A stretch of DNA of 39,150 bases, taken from a virus. This document shows positions 22,521-28,984 of this stretch, piece after piece; the stretch's first letter is position 1; every line of letters begins with the position of its first letter. The notes beneath the pieces were generated by a model. The model was not told the origin of the DNA and did no database searches. It saw nothing but the letters and a program-made list of their open reading frames with translations. Location of the stretch: positions 1-39,150 of the IMG/VR virus record IMGVR_UViG_3300050821_015342. One strand, written 5' to 3'. The translations under genes were made by a program, and so were the position numbers.

Positions 22521-23127
22521 ATCTCCCGCCGTAGATCGTCATCACATCGCCAAGTTGGGCCACGGTGCCGATCACGTCGATGTCGATGCCGCTGGTTCTG
22601 AAAGCATCCTCGTAAAATCCAGGCTCCCGGAAGCGCCACCAGCGGGTCACATCCGGCCGGGCAGAAACGTGATCAACGACGACAACCAACCCATTGTCCG
22701 AAAGGATCGAGGCAAGGTCCGCGACCGTGCCCCATAGCGGGATGTTCGGCTCGCCAAGCACGCCCAGCGTAAAGATCAGATCGAACCAGGTTCCGGCTTT
22801 GCGCGTTTCGTCGAAGAACCGGTCCGGCGGGCAGCACACGTAATCCACTGCGGTATGCCATTGTGCCATGCGGATCATCTCGGGGCTTGGATCGAAGCCC
22901 ACGGCCCTGCCGTCGATCAGGTTGGCCAGCATATGGGTGAACCGGCCATACCCGCATCCGAAGTCGAGCGCGGTCTTTTCGCAACCGCGAAGGTGGGGTC
23001 GAATTGCTTCCCGAAGGACCGGGATTTGCCGGGCGGTCTCGGCGTCCAGCTTGGCCCCCGATATGGTTGGGTTGATCACGACCTGGCGACCGTGGGCGCG
23101 TACGAGGCCGTCCCAGATGTCGGTCAA
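22501..23127 (-). CDS. Class I SAM-dependent methyltransferase
   Basis: The 208-residue product has the Rossmann methyltransferase motifs in order: ALDFGCGYGRFTHML (53-67, SAM-binding motif I), AVGFDPSPEMIRMAQ (75-89, acidic residue after strand 2), FDLIFTLGVLGEPNI (motif IV-like) and LSDNGLVVVVDHVS. It resembles small-molecule or sugar methyltransferases more than DNA methylases: no DPPY-type motif and no target-recognition domain. TTG start overlaps the previous stop by four bases. It is the last gene of the leftward operon, next to glycosyltransferases, so a glycan acceptor is plausible. Confidence 0.8.
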   Translation of the reverse strand: MTDIWDGLVRAHGRQVVINPTISGAKLDAETARQIPVLREAIRPHLRGCEKTALDFGCGYGRFTHMLANLIDGRAVGFDPSPEMIRMAQWHTAVDYVCCPPDRFFDETRKAGTWFDLIFTLGVLGEPNIPLWGTVADLASILSDNGLVVVVDHVSARPDVTRWWRFREPGFYEDAFRTSGIDIDVIGTVAQLGDVMTIYGGRFTPQPA

Positions 23128-23405
23128 GCAAATACATCCGGGTGTAATTCGTAGCCCATCTGGCGCAGCTTCTGGTTATCTTCGTTCCGGCGATATTCCA
23201 GTGGATTGCCGCTGGCGTCGGCGGCCCGAGCGTCAGTCTGGAGGAAATCTTCTGGGCCTCCTGGGCCACCGATTCTGATCCAACTGGTGTATGCCCGGTA
23301 GGGATTGCCTTCCCGGTAAGCGGGCACAACGTCGCCCCTGTCCTCGTGTTCTGCTTCAACGATCTCGCCGTCTGACAGCCTTATCAGTTTGATTTTCATG
23401 CCCAT
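23124..23405 (-). CDS. Small EDRG-motif protein related to a capsid-protein segment
   Basis: I chose ATG at 23405 because AGAGGA lies six bases upstream; a longer upstream reading overlaps the glycosyltransferase antiparallel to nothing useful. The 93-residue product MGMKIKLIRLSDGEIVEA then has HEDRGDVVPAYREGNPYRAY (20-39) and TSW. The same pattern, EDRG-x-[VI]-[VM]-P-[AG]-Y...P-[FY]-x-A-x-T, is found in the proteins at 33888 and 34181 and in the major capsid protein (residues 194-220). The opening MKI-x-x-[RL]-[LM]-S is also shared. Function unknown; likely a virion-related beta domain. Confidence 0.65.
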   Translation of the reverse strand: MGMKIKLIRLSDGEIVEAEHEDRGDVVPAYREGNPYRAYTSWIRIGGPGGPEDFLQTDARAADASGNPLEYRRNEDNQKLRQMGYELHPDVFA

Positions 23406-24331
23406 GGTGCATCCTCTGCTCGATCGAGCGGTGCCGGTTCCAAAATCCCCATGTTGGCAGAGATCGCTCGCCTGAGGATTTCGTTTGTTTCGCCGGTGAG
23501 ATCCCGGCCGAGAAACCGCCGGAGCGCTGCGGTGCTGGCAAAGTCGGACTTTCGGCTGATCTGGTCCTCCCTGAGATAATGGAGCGCCCGTATTTGGCGC
23601 AGCTCCTCCGGGTACAGTTCCTCGAACTCCCGCTGGTTGGGGAAGTTGTACCGAAGCGGAAGGGAGATGTAGGGAACGCCGGCCTTTGCGATGGCGATGG
23701 CGAGTGCCAGTTGGTCGAACCAATAGTGATCGGTCATCGCCTGACGCATCTGGTTGATCGCCATATGATAGTGCGGGATCATCGCCAGGAAGCAGTCCTT
23801 CGGTATGACCACCATGCCGCTGTTAGGGTAGTGACAACCTTTGCTCCCAGGGGGCGCCATGAAGCCTGCTCCGGTGTACGGCGTCTCGAAAGGGGGCACT
23901 GGCGTATCGCAGATGCGAAACAGCCGCCGGAAGTCATCGTCTGACAGGGGCGGAACGTGGGCCTGCACGCCCTGTACGGCATCCCGGCACAGCAGATCGT
24001 CCAGAGTTCCGGTGAACAGAACATCAGCGTCGGCGATGACGATATGATGCCCGCGCACCGGGACTGACCACCTTTTGTTGATCTGCCCCAGGTAGGGAGC
24101 GCGGTTTCCGGCCCACCGGTCGAACTCCTTGCCGGCGACCCATTCGTATTCGATCCGCTCTCCCTGGAAGGCGTGCTCGACCAGTTCGTGGTCGCGCGAC
24201 ATCGGGCAGGAGTGTCCGATATAGACGCGCACGATCGCATCGGGATGGAACCGCCTCAGGGACGCGGCCTGCAAGACCACCTGATTGCAGAACGATGGCG
24301 TCGGGGAGATTGCGACTCTAAGTTCGATCAT
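23396..24331 (-). CDS. GT8-like glycosyltransferase
   Basis: ATG at 24331 follows GAGGAAG five bases upstream and overlaps the previous stop (ATGA), giving 311 residues. The N-terminus MIELRVAISPTPSFCNQVVL and VRVYIGHSC are the first strands of a GT-A fold. HHIVIADADVLFTGTLDDLL (95-114) holds the D-A-D metal-binding motif typical of GT8/GT24-like enzymes. GCHYPNSGMVVIPKD (about 155-170) and YWFDQLALAIAI match the usual acceptor-side and late helices. It probably moves a sugar from a UDP donor; acceptor unknown. It overlaps the next gene by ten bases. Confidence 0.75.
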   Translation of the reverse strand: MIELRVAISPTPSFCNQVVLQAASLRRFHPDAIVRVYIGHSCPMSRDHELVEHAFQGERIEYEWVAGKEFDRWAGNRAPYLGQINKRWSVPVRGHHIVIADADVLFTGTLDDLLCRDAVQGVQAHVPPLSDDDFRRLFRICDTPVPPFETPYTGAGFMAPPGSKGCHYPNSGMVVIPKDCFLAMIPHYHMAINQMRQAMTDHYWFDQLALAIAIAKAGVPYISLPLRYNFPNQREFEELYPEELRQIRALHYLREDQISRKSDFASTAALRRFLGRDLTGETNEILRRAISANMGILEPAPLDRAEDAPWA

Positions 24332-24876
24332 TTGCGCTTCCTCGTGGCTTTCGCAGGGACCTCTCCATCGAGGCGCAATATCTGTGCCAACGAGCCTGGA
24401 ACGTCGGAAAGTGCCACGAAAAGGTCCTGATGTGCTACAAACAGCCCGATATGCGACTGAGGCGCCGTGATCTTCCACCAGTCGCCCTTTCGCTCTACGA
24501 GAAGGGTAAACCGCTCCGGCAGGCCGCTCAGGTCGACAGGAGCAGCGGGAGCGGAAGGCGGCGCATACGGCGGGTCATCCTGGTGGCGGGACGGCGGCGT
24601 GTAATGTTCCGCTGGCGCGTAATACGCCGACCCAGAAACTGCTGCCGGAAGTTCGGCGGCCAGTCCGAGTTCCCGCTCCCGCTCTGCGATCATCCGCCCG
24701 TAGTCCACCTCCGGTGCTTCGAACGAAGTGTCAGGGGCGCCCATGGCGGGAATGTTGCCGATCGGTCCCTGGTCAGCGGCGAGCGCGCCCATCGACCCGG
24801 AGAGTTGGGTCCAGCCGTTCTCTGCCGAACCGCCCCTTGCGGGAGGCGCTGAGATTACTCTGGGTCTGCGAGCCAT
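24328..24876 (-). CDS. Hypothetical protein with disordered N-terminus
   Basis: The 182-residue product starts MARRPRVISAPPARGGS and has a long Pro/Ala/Gly-rich region to about residue 115. It ends in a compact beta domain, FTLLVERKGDWWKITAPQSH then IGLFVAHQDLFVALSDV, with a basic tail RKRK. No family recognised. It overlaps the downstream gene by four bases and the upstream one by 22 bases. Confidence 0.55.
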   Translation of the reverse strand: MARRPRVISAPPARGGSAENGWTQLSGSMGALAADQGPIGNIPAMGAPDTSFEAPEVDYGRMIAERERELGLAAELPAAVSGSAYYAPAEHYTPPSRHQDDPPYAPPSAPAAPVDLSGLPERFTLLVERKGDWWKITAPQSHIGLFVAHQDLFVALSDVPGSLAQILRLDGEVPAKATRKRK

Positions 24877-25211
24877 GCGTCCGGCACCTCTATTTCCAGG
24901 ACGTTTGCCATGAAGGCGACGGCGTTGCGGTCCTTATCTGCTGGCACCGCGAGGCGCATTTGTATCCACTTTACGATCGCGTTGTGCTGGCGGATGACCG
25001 GCGCAGATGCGTGTGAAGCGCCCCAGTTATCCATCGTCTGTGTCTCGGCAATACGGGTGACCCTCCCTAGCTCGCCGAGAGCATGATGGTGGATCATCGT
25101 TGAACGCAGCAACTCGGTTCGGCAGGTATCCAGTGCCAGTTCGAGACGGGCTGCCCACTCGGCATCCGTCTCATTAGGCTCCCGGTAGAGAATATAGGAA
25201 CTGGCTGGCAT
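24855..25211 (-). CDS. Hypothetical protein, paralogue of the next gene's C-terminus
   Basis: The 118-residue product MPASSYILYREPNETDAEW is helical. Its last 40 residues (RQHNAIVKWIQMRLAV, then AVAFMANVLEIEVPDAW) line up without gaps with the C-terminus of the adjacent 25219 gene (RQNNEIRRMTERLLAQ, then ALVKFLASTLDIELPERW). That suggests a local duplication. No known function. Confidence 0.55.
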   Translation of the reverse strand: MPASSYILYREPNETDAEWAARLELALDTCRTELLRSTMIHHHALGELGRVTRIAETQTMDNWGASHASAPVIRQHNAIVKWIQMRLAVPADKDRNAVAFMANVLEIEVPDAWLADPE

Positions 25212-25218
25212 AGCGTTT

Positions 25219-25584
25219 TTATGGCTCCGTTGCTTGGCGCTGCATTTGTTGCCACCGCTCGGGCAGTTCGATGTCTAGCGTCGAGGCCAGAAACTTCACC
25301 AGCGCGTATCCCGGGCCGGGAGGCTGGGCCAGAAGCCTTTCGGTCATCCTGCGGATTTCGTTGTTCTGCCGCTGCGAGGGCGACATGCTACCCATGTTTT
25401 GCTCGTTGGCGCGGGCTAGTTCATCGGCCCGGCGATAGGCTGCCACTTCGCCTGCCGCGCGGTTCCATCCCTCGGTAGCCTTGGCGAGCTTCTGTTTGAG
25501 TTCCCGTATCTCCCGGTCCCCGCTCTGGATTTCGGCCTGTTCCAGCATTCCGGCCCAGAGCCATTTGGCAAATCGGATGATCAC
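25219..25584 (-). CDS. Hypothetical coiled-coil protein
   Basis: I chose GTG at 25584, which overlaps the sulfotransferase stop as GTGA. The 121-residue product MIIRFAKWLWAGMLEQAEIQ has a heptad-like charged helix (DREIRELKQKLAKATEGW) at about 24-42 and a C-terminal module shared with the 24855 protein. The hydrophobic aromatic N-terminus might sit at a membrane. Function unknown. Confidence 0.55.
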   Translation of the reverse strand: MIIRFAKWLWAGMLEQAEIQSGDREIRELKQKLAKATEGWNRAAGEVAAYRRADELARANEQNMGSMSPSQRQNNEIRRMTERLLAQPPGPGYALVKFLASTLDIELPERWQQMQRQATEP

Positions 25585-26330
25585 GGCTTTGTCGCCTCGC
25601 TTCTGAGTTGCTGCCACAGGATGTCGACTTCCATCGGGAGGTCTGCCTCTGCCGGTTCGTGCCAGAGGGACTCGTCCATAAACTCCGAGACGAAGCGGCG
25701 TCCCTCCTGGCGGTCAAGCGCCAGGTCAAGCCGGGCGGCTAGCCGAGACAGTTCAGCGGCCGGCTGGGCCATCATGATGTCGTAATCGACGACGAGAGAC
25801 CGATTGGCCTGCGCGGCCCGTTCCTGGATTGCCAACCTGTTGTAACGCAGCCACAGTGACAGAGAAACTTCTCGGCTCATTCCATCCCTTCGTTGCAGGG
25901 AAGCTGCCACCGCTTCCGGGTGTCGAATGGCTTGGATGAAGGACACACTGCACCCCAGTCCATCGAAGATCGGCCGCCAGAACGGCATCAGCACGCAGAG
26001 CCTTGGGTCCTTGACTGCGAAGATCGGATGCTGGTCCAGTTCTCTGCGCAGGAGATGTTCCGCCGCCCCTCTCAGGTAAATGAGGTCCGGTCGCTGGTAC
26101 TGGTCCGTCTGGCATAAGTCTGAGGGTGGGGCGTCCCACCGCGCGCCGCACAGTTCGAGGACCTTCTCATTGATCGTCAGGACGCCCTGGTGCTCCCAGA
26201 AGCCGGTTGGATTATCCGGACCGCTCCACTCGGCGGCCTCGCCAAGTTCGGCGCCCAGGCATTTCAGTGACCGCGCCACGAGGCTTGTGCCGGACCGGTG
26301 CATTCCAAGGCAAACCAGGAGTCGGCTCAC
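25581..26330 (-). CDS. Sulfotransferase family protein
   Basis: The 249-residue protein starts with a canonical 5'-phosphosulfate-binding loop, LLVCLGMHRSGTSLVARSL (4-22). FAVKDPRLCVLMPFW (104-118) and SFIQAIRHPEAVAASLQRR (130-148, the Arg/Ser 3'-phosphate-binding segment) follow in the correct order, and the C-terminus is helical. This is a convincing PAPS-dependent sulfotransferase fold, similar to bacterial carbohydrate sulfotransferases. GTG start overlaps the upstream stop. It is the second sulfotransferase in the window. Acceptor unknown; the neighbouring glycosyltransferases suggest a sugar. Confidence 0.85.
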   Translation of the reverse strand: MSRLLVCLGMHRSGTSLVARSLKCLGAELGEAAEWSGPDNPTGFWEHQGVLTINEKVLELCGARWDAPPSDLCQTDQYQRPDLIYLRGAAEHLLRRELDQHPIFAVKDPRLCVLMPFWRPIFDGLGCSVSFIQAIRHPEAVAASLQRRDGMSREVSLSLWLRYNRLAIQERAAQANRSLVVDYDIMMAQPAAELSRLAARLDLALDRQEGRRFVSEFMDESLWHEPAEADLPMEVDILWQQLRSEATKP

Positions 26331-26497
26331 AGGAACCAGTCCCGTGGGATCGTCTGGTGAAACGGCAGCAGAAGCAGCCAGAACGTTGCCGTCCAGCTGA
26401 GGGCTACGCTGATTCCTCCCGCGAGCGCCCAGCTGATCAGGCAGCCGCCAATTGCGGAAAGGCCGATGTAAGCGAGGACGACCAGGAGGCGGCTCAT
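26327..26497 (-). CDS. 56-residue two-helix membrane protein
   Basis: The frame starts at an ATG overlapping the previous stop (ATGA) and ends inside the sulfotransferase GTG. The product MSRLLVVLAYIGLSAIGGC is followed by a second hydrophobic segment ISVALSWTATFWLLLLPF and a short charged tail (HQTIPRDWFL). Two transmembrane helices and small size fit class II holins, but position inside an enzyme operon is atypical for lysis genes, so the role is open. Confidence 0.6.
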   Translation of the reverse strand: MSRLLVVLAYIGLSAIGGCLISWALAGGISVALSWTATFWLLLLPFHQTIPRDWFL

Positions 26498-26736
26498 GCG
26501 CTATGGTCCTCCAGTTGCTTGGTCAACTCGGCGATTTTCCGGTCACGTTCGGCGATGGCGTTGAGGTACCAGGGTGACCCGTTGTCGTCGATGACCTCGG
26601 GGTAGTGCTGTGCGCGGACCACAGATAGCACGGGGCAATCCTTCGCGTGGTCTTTTCCCGGCTGCGCTCCGCAGGATGGACAGGCAGCAGGAGGAGCCGG
26701 GGCCGGGCCGAGGATGGAGCTGAACCCGAACATCAT
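26494..26736 (-). CDS. Small protein with Cys motif and C-terminal coiled coil
   Basis: ATG at 26736 overlaps the previous stop. The 80-residue product MMFGFSSILGPAPAPPAAC contains CPSCGAQPGKDHAKDCPVL, a C-x2-C/H/C metal-ligand pattern, and ends in a helix AIAERDRKIAELTKQLEDHS with heptad spacing. The MMFGFS...PAP start resembles small phage head-associated proteins. Function unknown. Confidence 0.55.
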   Translation of the reverse strand: MMFGFSSILGPAPAPPAACPSCGAQPGKDHAKDCPVLSVVRAQHYPEVIDDNGSPWYLNAIAERDRKIAELTKQLEDHSA

Positions 26737-27185
26737 GGTTGATCCGCCGAGATGCGTTCGACCTGAACCTCGCCTCCGGCCCACACACAATGCTCGATCG
26801 TCAGTCGGACTGCCTGTCCGGCTGTAGCGCCAGCAGCCATGGCGCCTTCCGCAAATGCTTTGGCGATTTCCTCGCCCAGCGTGCACGGCGTCGTAAGCGG
26901 CGTAAAGACAAGCCTGCGGTCGGCGAACCAGGGTGAGCCGTCCCGCTTGATCCACAAAAGATGCATCGGATCATCGTCGTCGTCAGCAAACTTCGGGTGC
27001 TCGTCTTTCATGCCGTCAGCAAACCAGACGCCCGCGAGGTGGCTGTCCCCGCCGTGTCCTGCTGCTGCGAGCAGTCCGTTTTCCGAACGGATGATCTTGC
27101 TTTCGGGGATGCGTACCCGCCTGCCGCCAGTAAATCCAATACCGTCAGAGGCCAGTTCGCCGTCCTTGTATGCGATGATTGTCAT
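26733..27185 (-). CDS. Ntn-hydrolase (proteasome-beta-like) phage protein
   Basis: The 150-residue product begins MTIIAYKDGELASDG. A Thr at position 2 after Met, followed by [IV]-x-[YA]-[KR]-DG-x-[LM]-[AS]-[AS]-D, is the signature of small phage and bacterial proteins related to proteasome-beta/HslV peptidases, where Thr becomes the N-terminal nucleophile. GLLAAAGHGGDSHLAGVWF and AGATAGQAVRLTIEHC fit the later strands and helices. The usual Lys33-like residue is not obvious, so activity is uncertain. Possible peptidase in virion maturation or an inactive relative. Confidence 0.6.
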   Translation of the reverse strand: MTIIAYKDGELASDGIGFTGGRRVRIPESKIIRSENGLLAAAGHGGDSHLAGVWFADGMKDEHPKFADDDDDPMHLLWIKRDGSPWFADRRLVFTPLTTPCTLGEEIAKAFAEGAMAAGATAGQAVRLTIEHCVWAGGEVQVERISADQP

Positions 27186-27203
27186 GATGTCGCGTTCCCG
27201 GCC

Positions 27204-27293
27204 TTACCCGTACATACTTTCGACCGCGCGGGTTTGCCGATGCCGCCAGCACCATACGCCTTCGGGGAACTGGCGGTTACAGAGGTCAGGCAT
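27204..27293 (-). CDS. 29-residue Trp/Cys-rich mini-protein
   Basis: A short ATG frame with a good GGAGAG site five bases upstream encodes MPDLCNRQFPEGVWCWRHR and then QTRAVESMYG. The aromatic- and cysteine-rich composition is not what random GC-rich DNA gives, and it fills the otherwise empty 154-base gap between two leftward genes. Function unknown; small size makes the call tentative. Confidence 0.4.
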   Translation of the reverse strand: MPDLCNRQFPEGVWCWRHRQTRAVESMYG

Positions 27294-27339
27294 TGCGCTC
27301 TCCGCGACGGAACAGCGGGAAGGCGGCGGTCCCCGATCT

Positions 27340-28284
27340 TCAAGCGGTGCAACCCATGCGGCGCGGATCGCCGGATGTTGTCACCGGACGGATGGACTTT
27401 GGTGCGGTGGCGTCTTTCGATTTCGCGTCGGCCAGGGCCTTTTCCATCTGGTCGCGGGCCGGACGGATCACGTTGCCTGAGACAACGTCACCGACGGCCC
27501 GGTGGAATTGCTCGTGCACCTCGTCGGGAATGGCCTCTCGACCGGTCACATTACCATCGGCGTCGGTCACCGGACGGGTTGGTCCATGGTAAGGAACTGA
27601 GCCAGCCTCGTCGGCCTTGACCATCCGGCGGTCGGACAGTTCGGCGATCCGAGCGTCTCGGTCGGTCAGCATTTCCCGGATCAACTCGTTCTCGGCTTCG
27701 AGAGCGGCGATGTGCGCCCTGGCTTCTTTGGCAATCTGCAAACCAAGATGCTCAGCCTCGCGGGTTTCTTTTCTGGCCTGTGAGAGAGCGGCTCGCCATT
27801 CGTCGAACAGCGCGGTCTGATCTTCTTTTGGCGCAACGGCAGCCATCGCGCGGTAGATCGCGACGAGGTCGTCCCGGTCGGTCTGGATCGGACAGTCCTC
27901 GTAATAAATGACAAGGCCGGCCTCAATCATCTCCTCGGTCACGGGGATCGTCGCCTCAGTGTGATCCACGGCGCTGGAACTAACCGAGGTCCATGCGGCC
28001 TCAGGCGCTTGCGGCCTGGGCGCGTCCCTACAGATCGTCACGCTCGTGATCGCGCCATCCTTGATCTCGCAGGTGAACATCGGGGCATCGCTCTCGCTCA
28101 AGGGAACTACTGGGCTCCCGGCATAGGGCGCACTGCTGTCGCCGCAGGCTTGACGACGGGCGCGGCCCGCGATGACGGCGTTCTCTGCGACTTCCAGCCA
28201 GTTCGCGCAGTCCGCCTCCCACACCTCGTCGGCCGCAGCCAGGACCGCCGCTACTTCCATCTCCGTCATTGGCTCGTCGCTCAT
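27340..28284 (-). CDS. Hypothetical protein with coiled-coil centre
   Basis: The ATG at 28284 shares one base with the upstream stop, and gives 314 residues starting MSDEPMTEMEVAAVLAAADE. A central segment at about 180-235 is a long charged helix (KETREAEHLGLQIAKEARAH then ENELIREMLTDRDARIAEL). The N-terminus has VTEEMIEAGLVIYYED, a helix pattern seen in the AMR-PTE-type small phage proteins. The C-terminus is polar and Pro/Asp-rich. No enzyme motif seen. Function unknown. Confidence 0.6.
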   Translation of the reverse strand: MSDEPMTEMEVAAVLAAADEVWEADCANWLEVAENAVIAGRARRQACGDSSAPYAGSPVVPLSESDAPMFTCEIKDGAITSVTICRDAPRPQAPEAAWTSVSSSAVDHTEATIPVTEEMIEAGLVIYYEDCPIQTDRDDLVAIYRAMAAVAPKEDQTALFDEWRAALSQARKETREAEHLGLQIAKEARAHIAALEAENELIREMLTDRDARIAELSDRRMVKADEAGSVPYHGPTRPVTDADGNVTGREAIPDEVHEQFHRAVGDVVSGNVIRPARDQMEKALADAKSKDATAPKSIRPVTTSGDPRRMGCTA

Positions 28285-28367
28285 CAGAACAGCACCCCCA
28301 AAATCATTGCCAGCGCGACCGTTATAGCGAGGAACGCCGGAAGAAACCATGCGCCTGGGTCTTTCAT
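28284..28367 (-). CDS. 27-residue single-pass membrane peptide
   Basis: The ATG overlaps the stop of the ribbon-helix-helix gene (ATGA) and the stop shares a base with the next ATG (TGATG), so it is held between two genes by coupling. The product MKDPGAWFLPAFLAITVALA followed by MILGVLF is almost entirely one membrane helix. It has no separate ribosome site, so it depends on readthrough of ribosomes from upstream. Function unknown. Confidence 0.5.
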   Translation of the reverse strand: MKDPGAWFLPAFLAITVALAMILGVLF

Positions 28368-28543
28368 CCCTTCAACTTGTCCCGCCAGTCCGGCGGCCGG
28401 TTCTCGAACATGGTCTGTAGCTTGTGCCGGATCAGCGCCGGAACAGTCAGGCCGAACACCCGCGCCTCTACCTTGAGCCAGTCCAGCACGTTCGGCTGCA
28501 TCGGCACCGTGATTCGGTACTCCGAGATCGAGCCGCTCATCAT
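28364..28543 (-). CDS. Ribbon-helix-helix-type putative regulator
   Basis: The product contains ISEYRITVPMQPNVLDWLKV then EARVFGLTVPALIRHKLQTM. This is the strand-helix-helix order of ribbon-helix-helix DNA-binding proteins, with the strand SEYRITVPM. The start is uncertain: ATG at 28543 gives 59 residues, and an ATG at 28609 would add 22 residues that look non-coding. I prefer the shorter form because it leaves about 100 bases for regulatory DNA before the rightward gene at 28643. Two TGCAT direct repeats (28550-28554, 28562-28566) lie just upstream and could be an operator. It heads the leftward operon. Confidence 0.6.
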   Translation of the reverse strand: MMSGSISEYRITVPMQPNVLDWLKVEARVFGLTVPALIRHKLQTMFENRPPDWRDKLKG

Positions 28544-28642
28544 TGCTGTTGCATCACATACTGCATGATTCCCGATTACGCTGTTTTTGCGCGTCGCGTC
28601 CAGAGCCATTGATACCGAAAGAAATTCCAGAAATGAGGCGGC

Positions 28643-28984
28643 ATGGATGATGCCACCCGAAGGTTCCTGATCGGCGACCCGGCGGCGTACGACAGCCCCG
28701 AGCAGATCAAGGAATCAACGGACAAGGAGAACGCCGAGGTCCTGCGCCAACGTCGGTTGCGCCAGGTTGAGGCGGCCATCCTGGAGACCCCGATGGGCCG
28801 GGAATGGCTCTGGGGGGTGCTCTCCGACCTGAAGGTTTTCGAGGTGACAATCGCCGTGTCGGGTTCGCCGTTTGAACAAGGTCTCTGGGCAGGGCAATCC
28901 CTGGCGGGTCAGCGCATGATGCGCCGGTTTGCAGCGGCCCGGCCGGAATTGTTCGCGCAAATGCTGGCCGAAAACGATGTCTGA
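28643..28984 (+). CDS. Bbp19-like phage protein
   Basis: The 113-residue product has VEAAILETPMGREWLWGVLS then DLKVFEVTIAVSGSPFEQGL and GQSLAGQRMMRRFAAARPEL. This matches the Bbp19-like domain named from Bordetella phage BPP-1: T-x-x-GR-x-[WVL]-L-x-x-[LF]...FE...F-x-x-G-[RQ]-[RS]-x-G. It sits directly before the scaffold, as in relatives. Its molecular role is not established, but placement suggests capsid assembly or a virion component. A GAGG ribosome site precedes the ATG. It overlaps the next gene by eight bases. Confidence 0.75.
   Translation: MDDATRRFLIGDPAAYDSPEQIKESTDKENAEVLRQRRLRQVEAAILETPMGREWLWGVLSDLKVFEVTIAVSGSPFEQGLWAGQSLAGQRMMRRFAAARPELFAQMLAENDV

Noticed and set aside
26327-26497. 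Calling the two-helix membrane protein a holin
   Set aside because: Topology fits, but no endolysin or spanin gene is nearby and it sits in an enzyme operon, so the functional name is not supported.
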